Shown here: positions 37,506 through 46,935 of the stretch, one piece after another
Layout: each line of letters starts with the position of its first letter
Numbering within the stretch: the stretch's first letter is position 1
Assembly (NCBI GenBank): GCA_035564115.1
Contig: DATMTN010000012.1
Span: 1-64,000, forward strand
Origin: JACMPA01 sp035564115
GTDB taxonomy: Bacteria > Patescibacteriota > Saccharimonadia > Saccharimonadales > UBA4665
Direction of reading: 5' to 3'
Length of the DNA: 64,000 nt
Translations under genes and position numbers: made by a program
Notes under the pieces: generated by a model
Databases searched by the model: none
Told to the model about the DNA's origin: nothing
The model's input: the letters and a program-made list of their open reading frames with translations, nothing else

Positions 37506-38624
37506 ATGTCAAAAACAACCTATTTCACGAGTGAGTCAGTCTGCGCTGGTCACCCCGACAAGATCTGCGATGGCATCAGTGATGCGATTGTCGATGCGAT
37601 TCTGGCCCAAGACCCACATGCCCGCACGGGTGTTGAAACGGTAGCCGGTGCGAACCAGATCTGTCTGTTTGGTGAGATCAACACGACGGCAAAGGTTGAT
37701 TTCGAGGCAATTGCCCGTCAGAAAATTGCCGAGCTGGGCTACACCAACCAAGCCTGGGGATTTGGCCCGGAGTCGAGTTTTAGTAACGATATCCACCAGC
37801 AGTCACCTGAGATTGCCCAGGGCGTAGATGGTGACGATACCGGCGCCGGTGACCAGGGTATGATGTTTGGCTTTGCCATCGACGAAACGCCCGAACTGAT
37901 GCCCTTGCCGGTAGCAATTGCGCATAACATTGCCAAAAAGATTGATGAAACTCGCGAAAACGGCAGGCTCACATGGCTACGCCCAGATGGCAAGTCTCAG
38001 GTGACGGTGCGCTATGAAGACGGTAAGCCAGTGGGTATCGAAAAGCTCGTCGTTGCAGTTGCTCACCACGAAGAAACCAGTGCAGAGCAAGTTAGAACAG
38101 AGGTCATAACTAGCATCCTACTACCAGTACTCGATAGCTATGGTTACAAACTACCTAGCGAGGAAAACATCGTCATCAACGGCACCGGCCTGTGGCACAT
38201 CCCCGGGCCGGAGTCTGACGCTGGCCTGACCGGTCGCAAAATTGTTGTCGATACCTACGGCGGCTACGCCCGAGTTGGCGGCGGTGCTTTTAGTGGCAAA
38301 GACCCATCCAAGGTCGATCGTTCCGGTGCCTACGCCGCGCGCTACATTGCCAAAAACATTGTGGCCGCTGGCCTGGCGACCAAGTGTGAAGTGGGCCTGG
38401 CCTATGTTATCGGTCAGCCAAAACCACTCATGCAGACTATCGAAACATTCGGTACTGCCACGGTCGGCGACGACGAGCTGTACGCTTTCAAGGACAAGCT
38501 CATCAACACCAGTGTACGGGGCATCATTGAAAAGTTGGATTTACAAAGACCGCTCTACGGCCAAACCAGCGCCTACGGCCACTTCGGTAAGGCGGAGCTC
38601 CCATGGGAGCAAATTGCTTCCTAA
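37506..38624 (+). CDS. metK: S-adenosylmethionine synthetase
   Basis: Makes SAM from methionine and ATP. Start MSKTTYFTSESVCAGHPDKI with the GHPDK loop, GAGDQGMMFGFA in the middle and GGGAFSGKDPSKVDRSGAYA near the end are all conserved. Length 372 aa is normal. It is placed directly behind a SAM-type riboswitch and terminator, so excess SAM should shut it off. Confidence 0.97.
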   Translation: MSKTTYFTSESVCAGHPDKICDGISDAIVDAILAQDPHARTGVETVAGANQICLFGEINTTAKVDFEAIARQKIAELGYTNQAWGFGPESSFSNDIHQQSPEIAQGVDGDDTGAGDQGMMFGFAIDETPELMPLPVAIAHNIAKKIDETRENGRLTWLRPDGKSQVTVRYEDGKPVGIEKLVVAVAHHEETSAEQVRTEVITSILLPVLDSYGYKLPSEENIVINGTGLWHIPGPESDAGLTGRKIVVDTYGGYARVGGGAFSGKDPSKVDRSGAYAARYIAKNIVAAGLATKCEVGLAYVIGQPKPLMQTIETFGTATVGDDELYAFKDKLINTSVRGIIEKLDLQRPLYGQTSAYGHFGKAELPWEQIAS

Positions 38625-38640
38625 GACGCCACATCTGGGC

Positions 38641-38646
38641 TACAAT
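38641..38646 (+). promoter_or_regulatory. -10 TACAAT, leaderless promoter of the 38653 gene
   Basis: Ends 6 bases before ATG 38653. Confidence 0.5.
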
Positions 38647-38652
38647 GCAACT

Positions 38653-39543
38653 ATGAATGCGTTACTGGCGGAAACAAAAACTATTCTCGGCGACATGTAC
38701 GACATCGAACCAGAGCTCTACTGGTCTGAAGTGCCTACCGCAAGCGGACCAGTCCCCGTGCACGACCTGTGGCAGCGGTTCAATGACAGTCCCTATGGCC
38801 AACACATGGGCACTCAGCCCCTGCGCTATGCGCAGTCATATGGCCATGATCCTGAGTTGATGGTTCGTAACCTGGGCGCCGATGTCCTGCCGCTGCTCCA
38901 TCAATACGAAACCGGCCTGTACGGAGCGGGGATGATTAAGGCAGAGCGTAGTGAGGGTACGATTTACTCTATGGATGACGAGAACGCGGCAATTACACTG
39001 TTCGCCCTCTCAATTCATGACATGGGCGAAACCACCCACGAAGCGGTTCGAGAGGCTGTGGGGGCCACAGTCGGTGATATCGAATACGGACGTAAGACAC
39101 CCGAAGATCGTAGGATTGAGGCCAATGTCCGAAAATTCCTGTACGCCACCGTATTCCCCGATGTCGACAAGCCAGTCCTCGATGAGGCCGAAGCTATCAT
39201 CGCGCACCAGGATAACGGCCTGCGTCACGAGGTTTTCGAAGCGTCTCACGATTTACAATCTGTCGTAACAGCTGCTCGGGCCCGTATCGCTTTTGAGCGT
39301 GGACTGTCGGGCCTCTTGGTCGCGGCAAACCCAGACCATCACCACGACGAGGCCCTGGCACTGCGGAAGCTGCACAACTTGTATGTGGCGGTAAATACTT
39401 CATATAGCGAGCATATGGAACGATCGGCAGCACAGTTTGGTTTTACGCGTAAAGCGTTGCCCATGATTCGGCGAGCAATTGCCGAGGCAGGTGCACAGAC
39501 TGATGTGCACTATGATGCGTATCGTCGCGCGCTAAATGGCTAG
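38653..39543 (+). CDS. Hypothetical protein, possible HD-domain hydrolase
   Basis: 296 aa soluble protein. An IHDMGETTHEAV segment near residue 122 and other His/Asp positions (LLHQYETG, AIIAHQDNGLRHEVF, ANPDHHHDEAL) recall HD-type metal-dependent phosphohydrolases, but the spacing does not fully match a named family. The frame is open back to 38242 inside metK; the start at 38653 is chosen from its -10 and position after the metK stop. It overlaps rarA's 3' end by four bases. Confidence 0.65.
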   Translation: MNALLAETKTILGDMYDIEPELYWSEVPTASGPVPVHDLWQRFNDSPYGQHMGTQPLRYAQSYGHDPELMVRNLGADVLPLLHQYETGLYGAGMIKAERSEGTIYSMDDENAAITLFALSIHDMGETTHEAVREAVGATVGDIEYGRKTPEDRRIEANVRKFLYATVFPDVDKPVLDEAEAIIAHQDNGLRHEVFEASHDLQSVVTAARARIAFERGLSGLLVAANPDHHHDEALALRKLHNLYVAVNTSYSEHMERSAAQFGFTRKALPMIRRAIAEAGAQTDVHYDAYRRALNG

Positions 39544-40709
39544 TTTGCGATGTCGTCGGGCAAGAAGCCGGCTTCCGGTTGGAAGTCGGCTTGCCATTTG
39601 TAGCCCTTGCCATAGTCCAGCTCTTTCATGAGTTTGGTCGGGGCATTACGCAGGTGCAGTGGCACCGGCGAATCGGGATACTCACGTGCCAACGATTTGT
39701 ACTGCGACATCAGGTCAGCGACTTCGCGTGATTTCTGGGATCGGGCCAAGCCGATAGCGCAGTGGTACAGATTGTATTCACATTCCGGCAGGCCAATACG
39801 CTCCACAGCTTGGAAGGTGGCGACGGCCAGTGATAGGCCGCCGTTGCCGGCCAGGCCAATGTCTTCGGAGGCAAAAATTACCATGCGACGAGCGATAAAC
39901 TTTGGGTCTTCGCCAGCCTGTAGCATCCGGGCCATGTAGTACAAGGCACCCTCCACGGACGAGCCACGCAAGGACTTTATGAACGCACTAATGATGTTGT
40001 AATGCATCTCACCGGCTTTGTCGTAGCCGGGAATACGCTTCTGGGCGGCGGTCTTCACGACTTCTGGCGTAATAGCTTTGCCGCCACTGAGTTCGAGCGC
40101 TAGCTGCAAGTTGCCCAGGGCCACGCGGGCGTCGCCGCCTGACAGCTCGGCGAGCAGCTCAACACTCTTGGCCGGGAGGATTTTAGCTGAAAGTTTTAAC
40201 TCCTTAGCCGCCCGCTTGACGACGGTAGTAATAGCCGCCTTGTCAAGCGGTTCTAGCACCAGCACACGCGAGCGACTCAGCAGTGGCGTTATAACTTCAA
40301 AACTCGGGTTCTCGGTGGTCGCACCGATCAGCACAATGGTGCCGGCCTCAACATGGGGCAGAAAAGCGTCCTGCTGGGCCTTATTGAAGCGGTGAATTTC
40401 ATCGACAAATAGGATAGTGCGCATACCTAGGCGTTGATTTTGCTCGGCCAGCTGTACGACCTTTACGACGTCGGCCTTGCCAGCCGTGACGGCACTGAGC
40501 TCTACAAACTCCGCGTCGGTTTCGTGCGCGATAATGCGGGCCAGGGTGGTCTTGCCGGAGCCCGGTGGCCCCCACAGTATCAGGCTGGTCGGCTGGTTGT
40601 TGGCGATAATCTCGTGAATGATCTTGCCAGCCGACACCAAATGCTCCTGGCCAATCACCTCGGCCAGTTTTGTGGGGCGCATCCTCTCGGCAAGCGGTCT
40701 CGTATCCAT
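39540..40709 (-). CDS. rarA: Replication-associated recombination protein A (AAA ATPase)
   Basis: 389 aa MgsA/RarA/WRNIP1 family clamp-loader-like ATPase acting at stalled forks. N-terminus RPLAERMRPTKLAEVIGQEH, Walker A GPPGSGKTTL, Walker B TILFVDEIHRFNKAQQD, sensor region GATTENPSFEV and arginine-containing C-terminal tetramerisation part (IPGYDKAGEMHYNIISAFIK). The start at 40709 fits a leaderless -10; the longer frame to 40745 would lie upstream of the transcription start. Confidence 0.94.
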   Translation of the reverse strand: MDTRPLAERMRPTKLAEVIGQEHLVSAGKIIHEIIANNQPTSLILWGPPGSGKTTLARIIAHETDAEFVELSAVTAGKADVVKVVQLAEQNQRLGMRTILFVDEIHRFNKAQQDAFLPHVEAGTIVLIGATTENPSFEVITPLLSRSRVLVLEPLDKAAITTVVKRAAKELKLSAKILPAKSVELLAELSGGDARVALGNLQLALELSGGKAITPEVVKTAAQKRIPGYDKAGEMHYNIISAFIKSLRGSSVEGALYYMARMLQAGEDPKFIARRMVIFASEDIGLAGNGGLSLAVATFQAVERIGLPECEYNLYHCAIGLARSQKSREVADLMSQYKSLAREYPDSPVPLHLRNAPTKLMKELDYGKGYKWQADFQPEAGFLPDDIAN

Positions 40710-40715
40710 GTGAAT

Positions 40716-40721
40716 AGTATA
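40716..40721 (-). promoter_or_regulatory. -10 TATACT, leaderless promoter of rarA
   Basis: On the minus strand, ends 6 bases before the ATG at 40709. Confidence 0.55.
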
Positions 40722-40756
40722 GCCTGTCGCTTCCATACCAGACACAGAAAATATGT

Positions 40757-40762
40757 TACACT
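40757..40762 (+). promoter_or_regulatory. -10 TACACT, leaderless promoter of the 40770 gene
   Basis: Ends 7 bases before ATG 40770; divergent from rarA. Confidence 0.45.
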
Positions 40763-40769
40763 ATGGAAA

Positions 40770-41186
40770 ATGAGTGAAGTCAAACAATCGATTATTGGTC
40801 TAGAACGTGCCGACCTCACGGACGAAGTCTGGCAGGGTGTCGCTGAAGCGTATGTGCGCAGCGCCTACCAGCTTCACGATGATGAAACGGTATCGAGTCG
40901 TCGTTGGTTCAATACGACGGTCGACGACATCGAGCGCAGCTACGGTGAATTTCGTTTTGGTTCGACTATCACGCTCCATTCAAAGCTGCTTGTTTGCGAC
41001 ATGTCTCGGCTGGCAGTGCACTTTACCTTCGATGCCCATGCCGAACCACATGAGCTTACCTGGGCCAAACGCTTACTCGGTGTCACCCCAGAGAGCATCC
41101 AGGCTGATTTTTCGGCTCGGCAGGCAGCCTGGCTCGGTGAGCTTGGTCTCGCCCGCGAAATCACTGACTGCTATCACGCCCGCTAG
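40770..41186 (+). CDS. Hypothetical protein (138 aa)
   Basis: Soluble, acidic protein with no membrane segment. Features include DLTDEVWQGVAEAYVRSAYQ, a central beta-rich part (FRFGSTITLHSKLLVCDMSR) and a helical C-terminus ending CYHAR. I do not recognise the family. The longest frame runs from 40434 through rarA on the other strand; the start at 40770 follows the -10 and begins MSEVKQSI. It converges with the CNNM gene, overlapping by four bases. Confidence 0.65.
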   Translation: MSEVKQSIIGLERADLTDEVWQGVAEAYVRSAYQLHDDETVSSRRWFNTTVDDIERSYGEFRFGSTITLHSKLLVCDMSRLAVHFTFDAHAEPHELTWAKRLLGVTPESIQADFSARQAAWLGELGLAREITDCYHAR

Positions 41187-42160
41187 CGCTTCTTTAGGCG
41201 GTCAGTTTCGTCTTCGATTTCGTGGCCAACAATTTCTTCAATCACGTCTTCAATAGTTACGATACCAACGATTTCGTCATCGCGTTCAATTGGCAGTAGG
41301 TGAGTGCCGGAATTTATAAACTTGCGGAACATAGTGTCGAGCGCCGTCATACTACCAACGATTTGTGATGGATAGAGCGGCAGATCTTCAACCTTTTGTG
41401 GTTCCTCGTCGAAGTCCATGTCGACCAAATCCTTCATGAGCATCACCCCATAGCAGCGGGTTAACTTCTTATCAAATATTGGGATGCGGCTAAAGCCGTG
41501 CTGCTTGATTTCATTAATCTTGGCACCGTCAACAACTGTCTGAGGCGTCAGCCAGAAGACATTTCGCATCTTGGTCATGATGTCACGGACTCGTTTTTCG
41601 CTGAGCTGCAGGGCACCACGAATGATCTCGACTTCGTCTTCATCGAGCTCGCTCTCCTTGGTACCGAGGTGTTCGGAAATCATAATACCGAGTTCCTGGC
41701 GGCTTTGTAGGTAAATTGACTCATCCTTCAGCAAGCTGTCGAGCATGAGCTGGAGTAGTTTCGAGACGGGGTAGGTGATAAAAATCATAAGCTTGACGAT
41801 GGGACTGAACAGCGCCATGAAGTACAGCGCCCGGCGAGCGATGAGAGCTTGTGGTAGGATTTCGCCAAATATAACGATAAGCAGCGTACTGAGGATGCCC
41901 GCAAATACGCCGTAGAGCACACTTTCGAGCACCAGCGAGCTGGTTGAGACGGCAGCGACGTTGGTAAGCAAAATAGCTGATAGTGAGAGGTGGGTGTTTT
42001 GGCGGAGGGGTAGTACTCGTTTAGCCTCATGCCGACCTAGCTTGGCTTTGCGTTTCAAATCTTGCAAGTCGAGGCTCATGAGGGCAACATTCAAGCCTGA
42101 GCACATCGCCGAGATGGCGATGAGGATAATGACGATCAGGATGACAAGGGGTGTGCTCAC
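41183..42160 (-). CDS. CNNM/CorC-type transporter with DUF21 and CBS domains
   Basis: 325 aa. A DUF21 membrane domain with about three helices (VILIVIILIAISAMCSGLNV and others) is followed by a CBS pair (about 190-310) containing RIPIFDKKLTRCYGV and LLPIERDDEIVGIVTIEDV. Members of this group (often annotated hemolysin TlyC) affect Mg2+/Co2+ homeostasis. The large CorC_HlyC C-terminal domain is missing, so it is a short version. It starts with GTG. Confidence 0.88.
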   Translation of the reverse strand: MSTPLVILIVIILIAISAMCSGLNVALMSLDLQDLKRKAKLGRHEAKRVLPLRQNTHLSLSAILLTNVAAVSTSSLVLESVLYGVFAGILSTLLIVIFGEILPQALIARRALYFMALFSPIVKLMIFITYPVSKLLQLMLDSLLKDESIYLQSRQELGIMISEHLGTKESELDEDEVEIIRGALQLSEKRVRDIMTKMRNVFWLTPQTVVDGAKINEIKQHGFSRIPIFDKKLTRCYGVMLMKDLVDMDFDEEPQKVEDLPLYPSQIVGSMTALDTMFRKFINSGTHLLPIERDDEIVGIVTIEDVIEEIVGHEIEDETDRLKKR

Positions 42161-42243
42161 GCTTGCGTTTGTTCCAGAAGAGAAGTGTCGCTCATGTAGT
42201 ACCCCAAGTATATCGAAAACTAGCGACGAGCACCAGGGGCTGG

Positions 42244-42249
42244 TATGCT
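42244..42249 (+). promoter_or_regulatory. -10 TATGCT, leaderless promoter of PIG-L gene
   Basis: Ends 6 bases before ATG 42256. Confidence 0.4.
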
Positions 42250-42255
42250 AATGTC

Positions 42256-42981
42256 ATGGCCGATACGACCTACTTCACACCGAAAATCATCCTAGCTATT
42301 GGCGCGCATGCCGATGACATGGATGTCACCAGTGCCGGCACCCTGCTGCGCTGGGCACATGAAGGGGCCGCGGTCTATTACCTGCAACTCACAGACAGTA
42401 GTCGTGGTTCATCGGACCGGAACATTTCACCGGAACAGGTAGCCACGACTCGCCAGGCAGAGCAGCGCACAGCCGCTGAGCTGCTGGGCGCCAAAGACGT
42501 GTTCTTCCTGAGCAACTGCGATGGCTGTTTGGAGGTAACACAGGACTTGAAACGCGACATCGTACGCGTTATCCGTCAGGTCAAACCCGATACGGTGATT
42601 GGCATGGATCCGACGTTCATTTATTCAGCTGAACGTGGCATGATTAATCACCCAGACCACCGGGCGGCTGGCCAGGCAACACTCGATGCTGTCTATCCGT
42701 TGGCTCGCGACCACCTGACATTCCCCGAGCTGCTGCAAGATGAGCAGCTCGAACCACACAGGGTCGAACATGTACTGCTCGCAAATTTTGAGACGCAGAA
42801 CTATTACGTCGACATATCAGAGTTCATGGACCGTAAGCTCGAAGTGGTACTGGCTCATGCCAGCCAGTTCGGCGAGCCAGAACGTATGAGTGATATGCTG
42901 CGTGGTATGGCCGAAGGCATGGGAGTCAAAACTGGCTCACGCTATGCTGAAGGATTCATGCGCATTGACCTTGCATTTTAG
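42256..42981 (+). CDS. PIG-L family deacetylase
   Basis: 241 aa. The metal motif AHADDMDVTSAGTL near the start (A-H-x-D-D) and the second His site NHPDHRAAGQATLDA give the zinc centre of LmbE/PIG-L N-acetyl hydrolases, which act on GlcNAc-type sugars or related substrates. No transmembrane segment, so it is cytoplasmic, unlike the fused domain at 30433. The start at 42256 is set by the -10; the open frame from 42151 runs over the CNNM gene. Confidence 0.9.
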   Translation: MADTTYFTPKIILAIGAHADDMDVTSAGTLLRWAHEGAAVYYLQLTDSSRGSSDRNISPEQVATTRQAEQRTAAELLGAKDVFFLSNCDGCLEVTQDLKRDIVRVIRQVKPDTVIGMDPTFIYSAERGMINHPDHRAAGQATLDAVYPLARDHLTFPELLQDEQLEPHRVEHVLLANFETQNYYVDISEFMDRKLEVVLAHASQFGEPERMSDMLRGMAEGMGVKTGSRYAEGFMRIDLAF

Positions 42982-43033
42982 ATACTCTCTTGGAATTTTC
43001 GGCTGTTCGGCCAATTACTGAAAGGAAAAACGT

Positions 43034-43759
43034 ATGCTCCCAATATTACTTGCATCCGGAACATTTATATCAACTTTAACGGGCGGTATCGTCGGGCTTA
43101 AGAACAAGGATAATCTCCACCGCTTCCTCGGATACACTGCTGGTGTGCTGATTGGCGTGGTCGCCTTCGACCTGTTGCCGGAGATCTTTGAATTGCTTCA
43201 GAAGCAGCACCTGGCACCGACTGGCGCGATGATTGCCCTAGTTTGTGGCTTTGTACTGTTCCACATCATCGAGAAATCTATTCTGATTCACCACAGTCAG
43301 GAGCATGAGTACGAGGTGCATCACCACCCGCAGGTCGGTGTGGCCAGCGCGCTGGCATTGACTGGGCATAGCTTTTTAGATGGTGTTGGTATCGGCCTGG
43401 GCTTCCAGGCGGGTAACACGGTGGGCATCGCTGTGGCGATCGCCGTTATCGCCCACGATTTTACCGACGGCCTAAATACTGTCAATCTGATGCTGCTCAA
43501 TAAGAACAAATCGAAGAAAGCTCTGGCGTTCCTGCTGCTCGATGCCCTGGCACCGGTGCTCGGCGCACTGAGTACGCTCCTGTTCACCATTCCAGATAGC
43601 GTACTGCCGCTGTATCTCGGTTTCTTTGCTGGTTTCCTACTGTATATCGGTGCCAGCGAGATCTTGCCCGAAGCCCACAGTAAGCATTCGTCATATTGGA
43701 CTATCATCCTGACGGTTTTGGGCGCGACATTCATGTTTGTGGTCACCCGCTTCGCCTAG
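43034..43759 (+). CDS. ZIP-family metal transporter
   Basis: 241 aa, about eight helices. The conserved metal-path motifs are ALTGHSFLDGVGIGLGF (helix 4) and AVIAHDFTDGLNTV (helix 5). A His-rich cytoplasmic loop (HHSQEHEYEVHHHPQ) lies between helices 3 and 4, typical of zinc/iron importers. AAAGGA lies upstream of the ATG. No metalloregulator is adjacent. Confidence 0.92.
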   Translation: MLPILLASGTFISTLTGGIVGLKNKDNLHRFLGYTAGVLIGVVAFDLLPEIFELLQKQHLAPTGAMIALVCGFVLFHIIEKSILIHHSQEHEYEVHHHPQVGVASALALTGHSFLDGVGIGLGFQAGNTVGIAVAIAVIAHDFTDGLNTVNLMLLNKNKSKKALAFLLLDALAPVLGALSTLLFTIPDSVLPLYLGFFAGFLLYIGASEILPEAHSKHSSYWTIILTVLGATFMFVVTRFA

Positions 43760-43772
43760 GGCTACTAGCTGC

Positions 43773-43778
43773 TACAAT
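43773..43778 (+). promoter_or_regulatory. -10 TACAAT, leaderless promoter of rmuC
   Basis: Ends 7 bases before ATG 43786. Confidence 0.55.
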
Positions 43779-43785
43779 ACTAAGC

Positions 43786-44841
43786 ATGATTATTGCGGTG
43801 ATTGTTCTGGGGGTACTGGTGCTGGCATTGCTGGCGGTGGTGTTACGTCAACAGTTGACACCGAAGACCGATGACAATGTTTCGCTTCTGCTCAAACAAG
43901 ATTTGACTAAGCTGAGTGATGACATTACGCAGCTGAAGGATGGGGTGCAGAAGCAGATGAATGACCAAATGACTGCCAGCAACCGACAAATCGCCCAGCA
44001 GTCAGCGGCGAGCATCAAAATCCTGCAGGATGTAACCGAAAAGCTCACCAAGCTCGAGGGTACCAACAAAAATGTCGGTGATATCGCCAACGAACTAAAG
44101 AGCCTGCAAAACGTGCTCCAGAACCCTAAACAGCGTGGCGTGCTCGGTGAATTCTACCTAGAGCAGATTCTGAAGAATACACTCCCACCCGGTGCCTTCC
44201 AGCTGCAGTACAAAATTGGTCCAACGATGATTGTGGATGCCGCGATCATCCTGGACGACAAAGTCTTGCCGGTCGACAGCAAGTTTAGCCTAGAGAACTA
44301 CAGCCGACTGTTGGAAGCCAAGCCGGAAGAGCAAGATACCCTCGCCAAAGCGTTCAAGGAAGACTTGAAGCGGCGCATCGACGAGACCAGCAAGTACATC
44401 TTGCCGGGCAAGGGCACGCTGGACCAGGCGCTGATGTTCATTCCGTCAGAGGCGATTTACTACGACCTGCTAGCCAACAAGGTAGGGCTAGGCAATGTCT
44501 CGGGCCGAAATCTGGTGCAATACGCCAGCGAGAAGAAAGTGACGATCGTCGGCCCCAGCACCCTCAGTGCCATGTTGCAGACTATTATGCAGGGCCTGCG
44601 CAGCATTGAAATCCACAAAGACACCGAGAAAATTCGCAAGAACATCGAGCAGCTCAGTAAGCACCTCATCGCACACAATGCCTACATGATGAAGCTCGGC
44701 GCGTCACTGGGGACGACCGTAAACCACTACAATGCAACGTACAAGGAGCTCGGCAAAATTGACCGTGACATCGTGAAGATTACTGATGCCGAAAGCTCGG
44801 TCGATCCACTACTGCTCGAAAAACCCACTCTCGAAGACTAG
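43786..44841 (+). CDS. rmuC: DNA recombination protein RmuC
   Basis: 351 aa. An N-terminal membrane helix (IIAVIVLGVLVLALLAVVL) and a coiled coil of ~80 residues precede the RmuC nuclease-like core: RGVLGEFYLEQILKNTLPPG, VDAAIILDDKVLPVDSKFSL and FIPSEAIYYDL. RmuC limits DNA inversions/rearrangements. The start at 43786 follows the -10; the longer frame overlaps the ZIP gene. Convergent, overlapping the GH gene by four bases. Confidence 0.93.
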   Translation: MIIAVIVLGVLVLALLAVVLRQQLTPKTDDNVSLLLKQDLTKLSDDITQLKDGVQKQMNDQMTASNRQIAQQSAASIKILQDVTEKLTKLEGTNKNVGDIANELKSLQNVLQNPKQRGVLGEFYLEQILKNTLPPGAFQLQYKIGPTMIVDAAIILDDKVLPVDSKFSLENYSRLLEAKPEEQDTLAKAFKEDLKRRIDETSKYILPGKGTLDQALMFIPSEAIYYDLLANKVGLGNVSGRNLVQYASEKKVTIVGPSTLSAMLQTIMQGLRSIEIHKDTEKIRKNIEQLSKHLIAHNAYMMKLGASLGTTVNHYNATYKELGKIDRDIVKITDAESSVDPLLLEKPTLED

Positions 44842-46160
44842 TCTTTTTTAAGTAAATCGATGGTCAGTGCTGCCGTCCAGGTGAAGTTTTCAGCGCCGGC
44901 GGCTTCGCCGGTCCCAGGGTCAAAGTACTCGGCAAACCCACTGCGAGCAACCATTTCGAGTGTCGTTTCCGTCAGGGCATCGGCGTGGTCGTTGAAACCG
45001 TAACGCCGGAGGCCATCAATGATTAGCCAGTTGGTGTTAACCCAACTCGGTCCTTGCCAGTAGCGCTTGGCGTGGAACCACGGTGAGCTGACGGGTACAC
45101 TCGGCACGGGGTAGGCAGTGCCATAGAGCTGCTCGTTTTCCAGCAAACTGACAATTTCCTTGGCGCGCTCCTTGCTGACACAACCGGCGTAGAGCGGCAT
45201 AAAAGCGGCGATGGAATCTTCCTTGATAAGGTTGTGGGTCACAAAATCGCGCGAGAAATATTGCCCAGCGTACGGGTCCCACAGGTTATCGAGGGCTTTG
45301 ACGGTTTGATGCATACTTTTAGCTAACTCTTCTGGAATTTCGGCGCGGATGGTTTTGGCGATGTCCTGAATATGCTGATTGGCGCGGATGAGGATACAGT
45401 TGAATGTCAGATCCTCAATGCTGAAGAGTGAGTGGTCGAGGATTTTATCGGTGTTATAGCGTTTGCGGCGCAGCCGGCGTTGGGCGTCGAAGAGGGCTAG
45501 CACCTCGAGCGTGGTATAGCGCTCATCGAGCGGCACACTGCGGGTATCGCGCCGGAACATGCCCACTAAGCCAAGCAAATGGAGGTTTTTGAGGAGGCGA
45601 ATCCAGGCAGGCAGTAGGTGCTCTCGTAGCTCTGTTGTCCAGGGTGGTGTGTTGTCGAGGCCGGCCTCCCAGGGGTGTACGAGCAGCACCAAGCCTTCAC
45701 CATGCGGATCACGGTCTTCGTAGAGCCACTGGTGGTAGGCGATAAGTGCTGGCCAGGTCATCTTGTACCAGGCTCGTCGCTCGGCGAGCTTGAGCTTGCT
45801 ACCCACTTGCACGATTGCTTCGGCGAGCATCGGTGGTTGGGTGATACCACTGGTACTGAGAGTATCGGGTGAGTACGGGTTAAGGTTACTGCTCCAGGCC
45901 GCGCGATCAGTGTGGTAGCGGTTCTCGCTGCGAAAGATGATATTTGGCAGCATGCCATTGTGCCACTGGCCACGGAGCAGGCTGGTAACCTCCAGCTTGG
46001 CGCGGTCCACATCTAGGTGGCGCAGGCCGATAGCAGCAAAACAACTGTCCCACAGCCACTGATGAGGGTATAAATCGGGTGCTGGCATCGTATAGGTGCC
46101 ACGGTCATTTTGTTTTAACACTTCTGCGGCGGCAGCCAGTAATTGTTTGCTATCCTGCAT
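44838..46160 (-). CDS. GH63/MGH-like glycoside hydrolase
   Basis: 440 aa, (alpha/alpha)6-barrel enzyme. The motifs PDLYPHQWLWDSCFAAIGL, GMLPNIIF, RYWQGPSWVNTNWLI and the end FDPGTGEAAGAENFTWTAAL match the mannosylglycerate-hydrolase/trehalase-like GH63 group, which cleave alpha-glucosides or mannosylglycerate. No signal peptide, so it is cytoplasmic. The start at 46160 (MQDSKQLL) follows the -10; the longer frame to 46190 covers the promoter. Confidence 0.85.
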   Translation of the reverse strand: MQDSKQLLAAAAEVLKQNDRGTYTMPAPDLYPHQWLWDSCFAAIGLRHLDVDRAKLEVTSLLRGQWHNGMLPNIIFRSENRYHTDRAAWSSNLNPYSPDTLSTSGITQPPMLAEAIVQVGSKLKLAERRAWYKMTWPALIAYHQWLYEDRDPHGEGLVLLVHPWEAGLDNTPPWTTELREHLLPAWIRLLKNLHLLGLVGMFRRDTRSVPLDERYTTLEVLALFDAQRRLRRKRYNTDKILDHSLFSIEDLTFNCILIRANQHIQDIAKTIRAEIPEELAKSMHQTVKALDNLWDPYAGQYFSRDFVTHNLIKEDSIAAFMPLYAGCVSKERAKEIVSLLENEQLYGTAYPVPSVPVSSPWFHAKRYWQGPSWVNTNWLIIDGLRRYGFNDHADALTETTLEMVARSGFAEYFDPGTGEAAGAENFTWTAALTIDLLKKD

Positions 46161-46169
46161 ATGCTTTCC

Positions 46170-46175
46170 AGTATA
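46170..46175 (-). promoter_or_regulatory. -10 TATACT, leaderless promoter of the GH gene
   Basis: On the minus strand, ends 9 bases before the ATG at 46160. Confidence 0.5.
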
Positions 46176-46244
46176 ACGCCGAGGAAACACTTTACTACCC
46201 TAAATGCCTGCTGTAGATAGCACTACATTTAGATGTACTTATTG

Positions 46245-46273
46245 TTGGCAGAGGGTCACCGGAACGCTATTAT
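46245..46273 (+). promoter_or_regulatory. Promoter of the 46314 gene
   Basis: TTGGCA (46245-46250), 17-bp spacer, TATTAT (46268-46273). The transcript should begin at CCATAAGC (46279-46286). Confidence 0.6.
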
Positions 46274-46313
46274 CTAAACCATAAGCATATAAAACGACAG
46301 AAAGACCAAACCC

Positions 46314-46898
46314 ATGAAACACTTCAAGAAACTAAACGCCAAAGGCTTCGCCCACTGGGTCATCCCAGCCCTCGCCATTGTAGTAATCGGCGGTATCGGT
46401 AGCTACGTCTACTTGCGTCAAAGCCATGCAGACCCGATAGCGCACGCTATCGTCACAAACACCGGCAGCGGCGCCAGGGCGCCTATCACAGTACCTCTTG
46501 GATCATATAAATTTACAGGCTCAGACGTTAATGTCATACAGGCGGTCAGTGTACCACCTAATATTAAGTATTACGCTTGGTTTCATGGTCACGTAGACGC
46601 AAGCTATAGCGGTGCCAGTATTTACCGCGAAAGTGGTTATTACCAATACACCCAAAGTAATCTCGACCCAACCAAAAAGTTTGTGGTAACGCCTACCAAT
46701 AATAGCCATATTACGACTGGCTTTCCGCTCACCGCAAGCAACACGACGGTTAATCTGTGCAATAAATATGTAGAGGTTAAGGTGTCGGGCCACACTGGTT
46801 ACTATGGTGTTAAGTACTGTACGCTGAATAACACGTATACTTCATTTGGCGGGTCTGTCAATGACCCGATTTTTCCTGATAGTATACTTAGCAACTAA
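46314..46898 (+). CDS. Secreted protein with pilin-like N-terminal signal (194 aa)
   Basis: The N-terminus MKHFKKLNAKGFAHWVIPA and its hydrophobic helix (ALAIVVIGGIGSYVYLRQ) closely match those of the gene at 10490, including the GIGSYV.LR.SHAD end. The +5 Glu is replaced by Trp/Val, so processing by a prepilin peptidase is doubtful and an uncleaved anchor is likely. The ~150-residue body is Ser/Thr/Asn/Tyr-rich, beta-like, with two Cys. No family recognised; paralogous only at the N-terminus. Confidence 0.68.
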   Translation: MKHFKKLNAKGFAHWVIPALAIVVIGGIGSYVYLRQSHADPIAHAIVTNTGSGARAPITVPLGSYKFTGSDVNVIQAVSVPPNIKYYAWFHGHVDASYSGASIYRESGYYQYTQSNLDPTKKFVVTPTNNSHITTGFPLTASNTTVNLCNKYVEVKVSGHTGYYGVKYCTLNNTYTSFGGSVNDPIFPDSILSN

Positions 46899-46935
46899 GC
46901 AGTAGCGGCTCTTAAAATAGCAAAGTATCGGAAAC